Origin: Capitulum mitella
Taxonomy: Eukaryota; Arthropoda; Thecostraca; Pollicipedomorpha; Pollicipedidae
Length of the DNA: 64,000 bases
Direction of reading: 5' to 3'
Assembly (NCBI GenBank): GCA_030062745.1
Contig: CP099847.1
Location: 30,484,779-30,548,778 of the forward strand
This document shows positions 23,401 through 35,920 of the stretch, in pieces; the stretch's first letter is position 1; the number at the start of each line of letters is the position of its first letter. The notes below the pieces were generated by a model that was not told where the DNA came from, did no database searches, and was given only the letters and a program-made list of their open reading frames with translations. The position numbers and the translations under genes were made by a program.

Positions 23401-26400
23401 AGACACACAATATATTATGCGTACAATATATAGCTTATTTAATGAATTGTATATATAATATATGAAATATATCATATACAAAGTAATATATTGTATACTG
23501 ATATTAATTGTATATATATTAAATTACGTATATTTTATACATATAATGTATTATATATCCCATATATAATAAATTACATAAATTGAGCTTGAGCTGGCTG
23601 CTAGCTCAAGCTTAAATTATTTATTCCAGTTTCTTTTCACCACTAAAATCACTGAAAATACGTGTTAGCGTACCGTTAGCCTCAGCGATATCGCAGCTGA
23701 GGGCAGATGACGAACACCGAAATTATGAAGGCGGCCATTATGGATTCAAGCAAGTTCCTCCTCAGTGCCGCGATTTTCCATCGAAGGTATGCATTACGTG
23801 AATAGGTCGAAATACACTGGTGTTACTTGTAAAAACAATCGTCGCTGTCGTTTATAACTGTGTTTGGCACAGCAAGGCAGAGTGCTGAGTAAGCATCGGG
23901 TCCGTCCAAGGTTTACCTGCGTATTTTCTGCTCGCTGACTGGTGCCTTTCTCTAGTACTCTGTATTTCGCGTACCGGTAGCACCGTCGGTAAACGCACTA
24001 GCTATACTGCCTGAAATATTAATCTTAGATGACCAAAATGTACTTATCATTCACATGATTATCCATAATTAATATCAGATATTCCCCGGAGTGTGCTTTT
24101 AGGATACCGAAACAACAGCTGTATTTATTCTAAGGATGTCATCGTCATAAAGCCACCCATGATTTACGTAACACATCTGTAATTTATCTCCTGCAATACC
24201 TTTCTAAATTTGTTTCTCTGAACTTAAGACAGAAACGCCTGTCACGACCCCCTACCCCCAATATGCTATGTATAGATGTCCCCATATGCCTTTTGGGCAC
24301 CCACAATCGTTTTCCGAAAACCACACCCGTGACGGCCACAAAAATTCCATCACTGACCACGATAATCTGTCTGCACTCCTTAAAAGACCTGCAGCAACCG
24401 TGCCAGGCACGTAGCCAGGATTTTCCTGGGGGGGTGGGTGGGAGGGGGGCGCAAATGAAAGAGGTCCAAATTTTGTCATAGGCCACTGGCATGTGGCAAA
24501 ATTTATAGGAAAAAGCAGCAGTGTTATGTAATTTACCTCATTTTCAACGCACAGGAAACATTGATGTTTGCCTTTGCAACAGATATATGATCACTATTCC
24601 GTATTCGTGCGAAATCGCGATATGTCTAGTGTAGATCGCTTGGCTCACGGTGGGCCATGGCCTCCATGGCCCCCCTTGGCTCCGTCACTGAGCCGCGCCC
24701 GCGCTGGCGCCGACCGCTTCCGGTGGGCTCAGCTGACCAGCTGCGTGCGTTTTCAGCAACAGCCAGAGCTTTCCGAACGAGTCTGCGGTGCAGCGCGCCC
24801 TGGACCACGGCAAGTTCATGCGCTGCAGCGACTTCCGCGAGTACGTCGAGACGATGTGGACGGCCGAGAGCATGTACTGGATTAACCAGCTGGTTAGCAT
24901 CACCGCCCTGAATCGGCGTCAGCTGGCAGTGCCTACGACCTGCGCAGACGCGGAGTTGTTCAGCGTTGTGATGATGCTGGGCGGATGGGCCGCGCTAGCC
25001 GGCCCGTGTGCATTATGTTATAGCCACAGACGAGGCTCACTGGCAACCCGAGGACAACACTGCCTGGTTGAGAAAGCACTGCGGCCTTTACCTTGCCTCA
25101 GTGTGATAAAAACAGCTATGGGCACTTTGTTAAAATTCCAGAACAACGGAAGATCCTATTCATTTGCAGAGGTCTTAAACGTTTTCTAAACTCTAAAGCT
25201 GCGCCAATCCTTATTGCCCACGAGGAGGCCCGCAAGAAGGCGTACTTGTAACTCCAAGAACAACACAGTTGAAATAGAACAGCAGAACAGCAGTGTTGCT
25301 GTTGTTCAAGCCGCTTTTATTCTTCCAAGTGTCGCCCAAGATCGTCCATAATGGGGCATCGCTTAGAAAATGAACCGCCAGCTCTCTGAGCTCCGTCAGA
25401 TGCGCGTGACTGACAGTCGTGTCTTTCATCCCCAGAGCCAGGCCAAAGGAACTGTGCATGAGACGATCACAGAGGCAATGTTCTACAATTCCACGAGAGA
25501 TGTGATGGACTTGTCCAATACCGACAGAGTAAGACGGCGGCCGTCCAATGTTTAGGCTCGCTCGGACCGCGCGTCACCTTCAGTGATCGGGCTGGATTAG
25601 GTTTTAGGCTGATCAGGGTGATCAGACCTAAACAGCACACGTTCCGAACTTCCGAATATTACACTTGCCACGTTGCATTTATAACGTAACGTAACACAAC
25701 ACCGCGCATGCAAATGACGCTGGAAACACGAACATCACTGCAATTCTGCCGTGGTCCCTTCAAAAGATTATGAATCATTCCACAGCTTTCGGCACCCTGC
25801 CGCTGCCCTTGTCTCCACTGTTACACCGCCGTCTCTGCGTGACTCAGGTCCAGCCACGTCCTGATCAGATCCTCCCGCCGTGCTGCTGTGATCCCGTTCT
25901 GTTCTGACCCGGCCCTCCCGTGATGCCTGTGTAACCCCGCTCTACTCTGACCAGGCCCACCCGCCGTGCTGCTGTGGTTCTGCTCTGCCCTCCTCTCACC
26001 CTTCTGTGGCGCTGCTGTAACCCCAGTTCTGCCGTAACCTGGCCTTGCTGTGGTGCTGTGACCCGCTCTGTTCTAACCTGGTCCCGCTGTGACCCCGCTC
26101 CGCCCTGACCCGGCCGCTGCAGGTGGAGCGGCTGGCGCTGCTGGGCCGCTCCTACTCGGAGGACGCGGCCGCCCGGTCGGCACCGTTCCTAGTGGCCAAC
26201 GCGCAGAGCTTCCTGGGCATTCTGGATCAGAAACTGCGGCTGACGCTGGAGCGCACGTTCGAGATGTTCCTCCTCTGCAGCCAACTGACGGTGACGGAGG
26301 CGCCCCGACTGCCGACCTACTGCTGCGACTCGGAGGTGAGACTGCCGACCTACTGCTCCGACTCCGAGATAACGCTGCCGTCCTCCTGATCCGACTCTGA

Positions 26401-29400
26401 GATGAGGCTGCTGACCTGTCTCACGGCTCTCCTGATCTGCTACTGTCAATGATCAGAGGCAAGCCTGGTATCATGTCTTTTCGATTCTGGAATGAAATTG
26501 GTCGTCTGCTACCCTGAGTCGGAAGTGACATCATAGATCCACCTTAAGTAGGCCAGTTTTCTGAGCTGTTATTCGCCATCGGAATGTTGTGGTCCAAGCG
26601 ATGCGTATGCTGGCTTTGGCACTTCCTATCTTGGACGATTCAATCCTTCTGCCTTTTGAAGGCAGGAGTTCAACAACTCAGAAGTGGTCATACACGATTT
26701 CTCGCCATTTCCTGGTTCGTACGTCTGCCACTGCTCGCGGCAGACAGCAGACCTGCGCTGTCGGGAGGACGGGGATCACCCGGACAGCAGGCCGGCCCCG
26801 GCGTCTTCCTTCGACGCGTCCTGCTCCTGCGGCAGCAGGTGAGGACCTCACGCAGCCCTCTGTCGGCCTTTTCGACAGTCCGTTGTCGCCTGGCAGAAGG
26901 ACGAACGGGATGAGCTTGCTCGTCCAGTCCGCGCCGATAGTTTGCACGCAAAGAGCTACGTCATTCGCAAAATGATCATATTGTGCGGCATCAGATATTG
27001 TTTTCACGCATGCCAAACTCAAAATCAGTTTTGCACCAAATTTGTGTAGACTGTCTGATTTCTCAGCCCAAGTCACACACATGTAAACAAGATAAAGTGA
27101 CAAGCTTTGCATATCGCTGTCGGAGTCTGCCAACCATCACATTTTCCTGGTCTATTGTGCCGTACTTGCTGTCTCCCGTGCCCCGCAGCCATCTGATCCT
27201 CGGTTCATGTCCACAGTTTTTTCCCCTACCGTCGAAGTATTTGCCCTCCCGTCCCTGCATAACCTTGCGGGCCGGGTTACGCAGGGACGTAAAGCTGTGG
27301 TGTTTCGTCAGCCCGCCGCAGGAGCCGGCCGGCCGGCCACCCTGCTGGGGAAAGCGCAACACCAGCCCGGACCGCGCCCACCTCACGGACGACGACGAGC
27401 TGCCGCTGGCGATCTCCTGCCTGCACCCGGAGATGGCCGGTCTTCTGGTACGCTCCAGCATGTCGCCCGAGCTCGAGCCGGAGTCGGAGCTAGAGCCGGA
27501 GTCGGAGCCGGGGCGGGATCCGACTCCATTGCTGGGCGCCGCGCCTGCGCTCCTGCCGGCCGCCGCCAGGGCCGGCAAGAAGTCCAAGCGACCGTCAGCC
27601 GTCGCGCTGGAGAAGATGCGCGCGGCGATGTTGGAGAAGGAGGGGAAAGGTTTGCACGTGGGCAGCGTAGAAGACAAACTCGTGCCGTCGGACTGCGACG
27701 CGGAATCAAATGCGGTAGCCTTGAGAGTGGATGAAACCAACACGGCAGACTCGGCTGATCTGCAATCCCATGAAAAGGCTATGCCAACGGAAGATAAACA
27801 GTCGGCTCAGGGAAGAACTGAGCCTGATGGCTCTTCGAGCACAGAGCCCCTCGATGCGAATGGAACGACAATGACAGCAGTTGTCGCGGAGGAAAACGCA
27901 ACACACAAAGCGACAATAGAGACAAAGGACGTTTCGAGGAAGAGAGCGCCTCACGACGAACAGCAGCCGAAGATAACGGCACAGCCCACGCGCAAGAAAA
28001 ACCAGAAGAGAAAGTCAAATCGCCCTAGGTGCGAAGAAACTGAACTGCAAACAACCATCGGCGCGAACAACCTGGCAGTCACAGTCACGCTGATCGAGGT
28101 ACAACCGGAGGAGCCAGTGGAGCTACCAACGGATGATTCGGAAAGGATGAGTATCGATATTGTCCTTTCGGAGATGCAGGCTGACAAGTCTGATCCGGGT
28201 GAGACCATGGAGGACCATCCAGAGTCAACCGATCCAGAGAAAACGCAGGGGACCGATGACCACGGAAAAACGTCGCCGACGGCACCGGACAAAGAGACTT
28301 GTGATGAGAACAGTAGTGGCCTGTCAGTGTGTCTAAGTGCGCGACAGCGGCCACCTGACCGAAGCAGCGACCCCGACTCCTCCCTGCTACCCACTGCCCA
28401 CCCCGAGGTCTCATCGTCTTCCGACCGGCCTCCGGGCGCACGCGGTGGCGGCGCAAGTTCCGACGGTCCTGCTCCCTATGCAGCCCACCAGGCAGAGAAC
28501 GGCGGAGACGAACCGAGCCTGCAGACCGGGGCAGAGGACGAGCCGACGCTGCCGAACGGCTCGGCTCCCGCCGCCCGCGAGCGTCCCTGTCCGGCCGGCA
28601 GCTCTCCTGAGCGGCGGCCACACGTTTCGCCAGGGTCCCCCGGCGCTGACAGCGGACGTCGTGGATCGGAGTGGATGTCTCTCGAGCTTTTGGCGGCCGA
28701 CGAGGGTCCTCGCTCGCCAGCAGCGAAGACAGATGGCCCTTTATCATTAGAGGAACTTGGCGTCCAGGACTTGGAAAGGGTGGGGCAAGTGGTGGCGAAA
28801 GAAGTTGGGCATGCAGTGTCTGAAGAGGTCTGTCCTCCAAAGATGCAGTATGCTGTTGATGTGATGGAGCAACAGATTGTCTTATCACTGCTGGGGATGA
28901 TTTTTGAAAGCATGGGCCATGTAATGGCAGAGGAGACTGTTTCTCCTTGCCGGGATGTTGGTGCGCTGACCGCGAAAGAGGCTGACCTACCGGAGAAGAA
29001 TGCAGTACATCATGCAGTGCTTGAGGATGAAGCGCAGAAAGCAGTTCGAAGAGATGACCTGCAGGTGGCAGACAGAGAAGCGGCCTATGCATTCTCAGCG
29101 AAGGGGCAGGTTGACCCGCTTGAGGAAGGGAAAAACAACTTACTGGGAACGGACGATGTGAAGCCTATGCGGATGGTAAACGAAGAAGATTCAGATTTAT
29201 CAGCGTCAAATTGCAACGTCGAAAATTCAGGATTGGAGAAAGACGAGGATGAACCAGTGGCAAAAGAGAAAACGCCTGAAATAACTCAGGACACTGGAAA
29301 CAAGGAACTCAATCCATTGGGGGCGAATGGGAAAGAAGCTGTGGAATTCGTGATGAGAGAAGAAAAGGCTCGTGACGACCAACACACGGTGACAGGAGAG

Positions 29401-30447
29401 CTCGAATTCGACCCGTTGTTAGCAGAGGAAGAGAAGGTGAATCTCCTTGAAGAGGAAATTGAGAAAGAAGTCGGCCCGCCGGTCACTAAGAAAGAAGAGG
29501 ATGGTGGTACACTGCTTGCTGGAGACGAGATGGTGGATCCTCTGGCGGCAGCGGCAGCATTTGCTGCCAAAACTAGCACAGTCTCCGAACTTGAGGCTCG
29601 CCTCAAGATGAAACTCACAGCAAAGGAAGTGGCAGCCTTCCAGATCGAGCCGTGTACTAAACGGAGCAATGGCAAAGAACCGATGCACGAGAACGCTGAG
29701 ATTCTTTCGAGCTCCCAAGATAAACGAGAAAATTCGTCACTCTCCTGCAAAGAAAACAGTGCTGAAGAGGACGTGGCTAGGAACGGCAGAGATGAACCGC
29801 CATTCTTGAGTCTGACGACGTCCTTTTCCACAAACAGCAGCGGCGATTCATTCCATTCTCTAGATGGCTCGTTGCTGGGAGCTGACCTTACCTATGCAGA
29901 GGACGACGACCCTGACGGGCGGATATGTGAGGACGCAATCGGCAGGGAGCTGGAGAGCATTGACAAGCTCATCGCGGCCTGCTCCAAGAGGCGAGTCAAC
30001 GGCCGACACACTGCCTTGCGGCCACGTGCTGACGCGTCAGGAGAGATGAACAGTCGAAGTGTTTCGAATGGAGATGGAGTCCACCCTGACGTCGACCCTC
30101 ACAGTGCCACCGGACCAGGCCAGTCTGCGCCGGGGTGGAAACCGGCTGCGGGTGCCGGCAGAGCGGACGTGACGCCGGAAATTACTGGATGCCGTGCGGC
30201 GTGCGACTGTCCCCTGAAAGAGATCACATCGCGCCCTGGTGGTAATCAGTCCACTGTGCGTGCTCCAGCGCTACGAGGTGTGGTTGACGTTCAGGCAGAG
30301 CCCGCAGCTGTCGGGGGAGCGCCGTGCGCCGAGAAAACAGACAATAGATCGACTGCATTCGACAAAATCGGCTCGCGCCAAAACCCAGCAGAGAATCCCG
30401 CGAATGATGCTGAACGTGTACGGTCCATCGTGTGCTGCTGCCAGTAA
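20445..30447 (+). CDS. Seven-exon gene for an acidic ~1341-residue protein, family not recognised
   Basis: Exons: 20445-20622, 21530-21624, 21894-22066, 24757-24892, 26123-26335, 26744-26838, 27312-30447. All junctions are GT/AG, phases match, and the sum is 4026 nt. Residues 1-59 are basic (MPRHKPRRKAP, then KKKK), nuclear-signal-like. Residues 92-148 form a compact mixed segment (LFQKLRFYVFPEHTYGRRAE). Residues 149-265 are predicted helical (EYVETMWTAESMYWINQL, then ERLALLGRSYSEDAA). A cysteine cluster (YCCDSE, CRED, CSCG, CW) spans about 260-310. The remaining ~1000 residues are acidic, low-complexity and probably disordered, rich in Glu/Asp/Lys with DPLA..E motifs, encoded by a single 3.1-kb exon. 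I infer a nuclear scaffold or regulator; no family is claimed. Uncertain points: the first exon and the weak donor (GTTAGC) after 24892. Confidence 0.65.
22298..22326 (+). repeat. (GA)n microsatellite
   Basis: Near-perfect GA dinucleotide run with a GGGA interruption, in intron 3 of the seven-exon gene. Confidence 0.85.
22813..24331 (-). mobile_element. Non-autonomous DNA transposon with TIRs, copy 2 (minus), with internal AT-rich insertion
   Basis: The reverse complement aligns with 5078-6240 over its full length. The ends GGGGTGTGGTTTCC and GAAAACCACACCC are the same TIRs. It is about 350 bp longer because an AT-rich tandem array (23222-23590) sits between the segments matching 5815 and 5835 of copy 1. 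Flanks GACGGCTAC (left) and GACGGCCAC (right) resemble a 9-bp target duplication with one change. It lies in intron 3 of the seven-exon gene. Confidence 0.7.
23222..23590. repeat. AT-rich tandem array, ~85-bp degenerate unit
   Basis: About four copies of a unit containing GAAATATATTATATACACA and AATATATCATATATTGA. It interrupts transposon copy 2 and is absent from copy 1. Confidence 0.75.
24406..24690 (+). repeat. Interspersed repeat, copy 2 (direct partner at 12126-12405)
   Basis: Same landmarks in the same order and strand as 12126-12405, including CCAGGATTTTCCT, ATCACTATTCCGTATTCGTG and a CATGGCC tail. It ends about 65 bp before exon 4 of the seven-exon gene. Confidence 0.65.
26303..26400 (+). 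repeat. Tandem duplication of an exon end and its splice donor
   Basis: A 33-bp unit, GACTGCCGACCTACTGCTGC continuing to the donor GAG|GTGAGA at 26335/26336, is repeated immediately downstream. In that copy the donor is changed to GAG|ATAACG. A third, more degenerate copy follows. Confidence 0.7.
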
Positions 30448-32318
30448 CACAAAAACTCAGGGAGGTGTGGTTACAAGTGAACGTTCTCTTGACGTGGGGT
30501 CCAGTATGAGCCTCAGCGTTTTTAGTGACCGTTTGGAAAAATGTCGCCTCTATTAAGGTAAAACAAAATCAGTGCTTTTTAGCGAAGATATTTGGTTTTG
30601 TATTGGTTTTCAAGACCGTTTGGTATGAGTGTTTAGCGTCGAAAGACGGCTACGAACGATTTGTGTAGCTTTTGCTGAGGTTTGAGCAATTCCAGGCAGA
30701 AACCCATGGTGCGCAAGAAAGTTATTTGCGGTAGCTTAAGCCGTCTGTTTGTTGCTGTGTACTCGCATGATTGTGTAAGCTTATCCGCAAGTCGTTGAAC
30801 TTCGATTTGAATTGTATGACTCCATATCTTATTCATACGTTGAGTACGTGTAATACCGTTCTGTGCTTCTCCCTGTCCTCTGTGATTACCACGCACTGTT
30901 CTTACACTTTGTCCCGCGACTCATTCGCCAGGCATTACCATGTCTCCTAGGTGTACTGAAATAGGCCGTCAGGAATTTATCTTTACATTCCATTTGCCCG
31001 GACCTGTTATCTAGTGCAACACCGTACTGGTGTCCTCAAAACACTCTGTTTTGTGATATATTCAGTAAACCAATAAGCGGTTTTAACATGTACTCAGCGT
31101 TACAAACTTGGCCCTCTGCCCTTGAATTACTGATGGCCTAAACATCAAAGCGCGTTTTGAATGGCGAATTCACAAGGATTTGAAAAGAAGCTCTTGAAAA
31201 TATTGGCCAGTAAAGGAGACAGCTTCCTTCAGTGGGAAACTTGTCAGCCGTTTTTTCATGTAGGGCGCGCTGGCCCGGCACTTGGAGCACCATGCCAGTG
31301 TCCGCGGACGAAAATCTGCTTTTCCCCATTTCGTTCTGTTGAAGGTGCCACGGAATTGTTGGCTACTTTTGCACAGACTGAAAGTTATTTCAGATCCACA
31401 GCTTTTCTTTGAGCTTTATTGAACTGAAGTCGCTCATGCCGATCGACAGGTCTCGGAGAGAGGCCGATTTGGAGCTCCTCGCCATTCGATTTCAAGCCAA
31501 ATTCACCGCGTGAAAATACGGTCAGAAAGACATATTACCTCCGTAGGTTTCCAATGAAGCCTTCGGTAGTTTCGGAACAGTGCACAATGACTTGCAAAAA
31601 GCTTTGAGTCGAGTGTTTACCGCGGAAAGCTCTCAAAAGATCATTACGGAAAAATTTGCTGTGCATACACAGGACCAGTACCGTTTTCTCTCCACTCGCA
31701 TCAGACACCACCCGTCGAAGGCATGTCAGAAATCACCAAAAACGGCTTCTGTGCGGTATTTTATGTTCATGCGCTGAAAGACCGACAGCTCCGTCTGCTG
31801 CAATGCACTGTTCGGTGTCGGTCACAGATGCTTTACCACTGTTCCCTGGTATTCATGGCAGCGAGGCCACTTCACTTTCCCTCCAGCCGTCTCTACGCAA
31901 GCCGCGCGGCGGGACGTTCCGGGGCAAAAACTGCCCGTCTGCACTCCCTGCCGGCCTCCGTTACCGGCGCCCAGCGCTCGGAACCATCGGCGGCCCTCGG
32001 GGGAGGGCATCGGGGACCGGCCGCGCCGGCCGATCCGCCTTCTTCTGTCGACTTTCGCCGCCGGCGCCGGTATAGAAACCCAGTTCACAACTGGATCGAT
32101 TCGGTTTTTGCGGGGCGGCAAACGACTTTCGGGCGCGTCGAAAAACCGGCGCCGGACGCGGCGGCCGGCCGGGGGAGCGGGGCCGGACGGGGCCGCCAGT
32201 TGACCGCTGGGCGCGGTCCGACGATCACGACCCGCCGGCGCCGACCGGCCGGGGATGACGGCTCAGTGACGGACGGGACGACCCAGTGGAACGTCACGGG
32301 ACAACGACACGACTCGCA
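30448..32318. other. Intergenic stretch and 5' flank of the secreted-protein gene
   Basis: AT-rich spacer to about 31850, then a GC-rich CpG block (31860-32340) that should hold the promoter and 5'UTR of the next gene. A TATAGAAA motif lies near 32070. Frames across the GC block are open mainly from lack of stop-prone codons and are not called. Confidence 0.5.
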
Positions 32319-35300
32319 ATGGCGCGCCGTGCGGTAAGGCCTCTGCGGGCAACGAGTCGTGGGCAGGGTTCTCAGTTTTTCGTTTATTCACTAAACGATT
32401 TCAACACGGCAGTCACAAAAAAAAAACTCCGCCATTTTTCAGAAGCGTACCTGAGAATGTACTTGGTTATTGCGAATACCCCTTTTCTTTCGGCTTGTGG
32501 TATGGTAATAAGCATACTTTTGTGCCCTAACTAGATGCGGATCATAAAACGAAGCTTGGTGCCAGTCGAAGTTGCCGAAGGCGCTTTTCAAGCGGACAAG
32601 TGTGCCCGATTCAAGAACCCAGACGACTAACTGAGCTCCGTTTTCAGGAGCTTGTCGTCCTGGCCCTTCTAGTATCGTCGGCTTCATCTCAGCATCAGCC
32701 AGACAGATCCGGACGAATTTCCCGCCATCTTCCGAACGATCTCCTGCCTCAGGCGACCCCTCACCACACAGAAAATTCAACGGGAGATTTGAATCGCGGG
32801 GCTCCTTTACCCGACAAAGACTCCTCCTCTCCGATCGAAGAGGATGCGCCATCTCACTTCGAAAACGGCGACGTCGGGCAGGAGAGAAGCACAACGCTGA
32901 GGCAAGCCGGCGCCACCAAGGGAGTCCTAGCCCGCCGCGGCGGCGGAAGCCTTCCATCACCAGTTCTGGACAGATTCTCGGCGACAATTGGCGGATTTCG
33001 AGCGCCGAAAATCCCCATCAGCGTCGGTCTCTCCCCCAGGCCCATCGGCCAAGTCGTCTCTCGGCCCAACGGGATTTTCACGGAGCCGATCGGACCGGCG
33101 GGCCGGCGGCAGGCCCCGCGCTTCCGGCGGCACCGCCGGCGGCTGGCAGGGCGTCGCTTCCGCGCGCGGGCGCGCGCCTTCCAGCTGTCTCGCGCCGCGC
33201 CGCGGCCGGGTGAGGACCTGCCGCCACTGCCGCCGCCGCCGCCGCCGCCGCCGCAGTCGTCGCCGCCGACGCCGTTGACCCAGCTGGAGCCGCCGCCGCC
33301 CCCGGTGCCGCCGCCACGTGGGCCCGAGCCTGACCGGCTGCCGGGGCCGCCGCCGCGCGGACCCGAACCCGACCTGCTGCCGCAGCTGCCGCAGCTGCGA
33401 CAGCTGCCGCCGGCGCCTGGGCCGGGCCAGCGCCGGCTGGACCAAGAGGCCTGGAACCAGCCGGGGGACAGCGGTGGCGGCGTCATTTCAGAAGGACTTC
33501 GTCGAAACGACTCGGGAGATACCCAGGTAAGACATGTCATGTCGCGTCGTGTTCCCCAACGAAAACGACGGAGTGTTGCCACAAGTTTTGAAGTGGAATG
33601 GCGGTCAGTTATCGGCGGTTGGCGAGATTGAGTTTGCGTATTGAGGGACCAGGAGGCTCAGGACCGACTGAAAGATCACCCAGGTCGTGTGTCCCTGAAT
33701 ATGCCAGGATGACCAAGAGGCTTTCCTTCATTATAAACGCAGCGTGAAGCGTAGTTTCAGCTGTTTCTGTCTCACTGTTGAACTTAGGTCAAGGAAGTCT
33801 GGTCGTTTCCACATTGGTAAGTGCCTTCCCATTGTCCTTCAGGTACATTTAGAGCCACCCTTTAGGCTGAACTGGGAACTGCAATGATGCACACTTTAGA
33901 AACAGCTACACGACGTCACTTCCTGAACCAAAATTGATGCAGTTACAGATACAGCGGAGTATCTCGGAACTACATCCAACCTCTTGTTGCGGCTAATATC
34001 TCCAAACGCTGAAACAGCATGGCTAAGAAAACTTACGCCGCATGGCATCACTGAGTCTCCACAATAGTGACGTGGCGTATGTGTCATGGTTTCACGGTCA
34101 ACGCCCAGAACGTAATCACAAAATCAGCTGGTTTTCAGCGGTCTCGTGCACAACTTCGCTGTCCGCAGATCAACAAGTGAATGCTGTTGTGTATCATGCA
34201 CTGATATTTAATGTCACTGGTCTCAATAAAATATGGCGTATCACTTTGCGTGGGTCGTGGGTCTTGCAAAAACGTTCCCAGGGAAACTGATCATGATATC
34301 AATGCGGAAACAGCTATGATACGTCTGATCAGGAAAACGTCAGCTGGTCTTGCTGGCACGACGGCGCCTGCACCCATGGACGTTGGACTGCCTTTAAAGC
34401 GCATGATGTTAAAACATCTGGAGCATGATTTTCGAAACTCCAAGCCCACTAAATCTTCGCAGTTTTTTGCACAGCATGCTGCAAAAGCGCTCCGACCCAC
34501 ACCAAAGCACACAGTACACGAGTACAAAGCATCTAGTGCAGACTACGCAAACATTTTGCTTCGTTATAGCCCATTAAAATTTCGCAGTTCTTTACCTTTC
34601 TGCGCCTAGTCCAAGGCCTGTTCATGTTGAGTGACAGTAGAGTGACGGAACTTCAGTTTACTTTTCTGGTCACATGTCACGCACCTGTTCCCCACTCTCC
34701 GAACGATGGTCCTTGATTGCTGTTTCTCCTTTCGTTATTTGATCCGTTGTTGCCCGTTCGCCAGAAGTTGTTGAGCTTCGCCACTGTTCCGTGACTCCGC
34801 CGGTCTTCAGCTGACCCCGTGACCCGTGTTACAGGCACTGGAACAGCGGCCCGACGACCCGGCACCGACCGATCTTTTGGCGTCTCAGACCCGGTCTGTA
34901 TTCCAGTGGTCGGAACCAATAGTCAGCCCGGCCGCCTCAGAACCGGACCAGGCCACCAGCTCCTCAAGAGCGTCCCGCGACTCAGCCGCTCCTATTCCGA
35001 GCGAGCAGCCGACCTCCTCGGGTCCAGGCTCGGCCAACGGCTCCTCAGGAGCGGCCCGCGACTCAGCCGCTCCTATTCCGCGCGAGCAGCCGACCTCCTC
35101 GGGTCCGGACCAGGCCACCAGCTCCTCAGGAGCGGCCCGCGACACGGCCGCGCCTGCTCCGCGCGAGAACCCGACCCCACCAGCGCCGGACCCGGCCTCA
35201 GCCGCGCCAGCGCTGGACGGAGACGGAGGGTCCCCGCCGTCGGAGCGGGACGCGGCGAGCTCCGCACAACACCCGGACACGGCATCACTCCACGCGAAAC

Positions 35301-35887
35301 TGCCGGCAAAGCTCCGGAAATTAACGAGGAATGCCAAACGAAAAGAGAAAGAACACGCGCGTCCTGGAGTGAACTCCAGCCGATCACTTAAACGGTTCAC
35401 GAGGAGAAATGACGGGTACGAGTTCCCATCGCAGCCAAACGATCCGCCCGGACCAAGTGAGTTGGCACAGAGTCAGGTCGAAAGGCCGTATCAAGACAGG
35501 TTCCCCCTCCAGTCATCGAATGTCTATCTCCCGTCGGATTACTTCGTCGATAACAAAAAGGACCAGGGCTTGGCCGACTTCGAACAGCTGATCGCCGCGC
35601 CGCCACTGGGCGCTGAGACCGACTGGTCTACGCGGGTCTGGCCCAACATCGCAGACCCACCTGCACCCGGAAACGGTCGGCAACAGGAGGGCCTAGAGCG
35701 CCAACCATTTCCGTCACCCGACAGCGCGCCTGCAGCACCATGGGCCAGGTTCGCCGGCGACGGCATTCCCGACAGCGAGCCGCTACTCCCGAACCGTCCG
35801 CCGGTCGAAAGCGGGCCTGAGCCGGCGGCTGGTGACGTCGGCGCGGAAGACGAGGCCCCTGACCTGGCTGAATTCGGCCGCAGGCAT

Positions 35888-35920
<33 letters not shown>

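Noticed and set aside
28085-29092. 335-codon minus-strand frame opposite the large exon
   Set aside because: It lies opposite the 3.1-kb plus-strand exon, which has the consistent reading frame and phase-matched upstream exons. The antisense frame has no domain or splice context.
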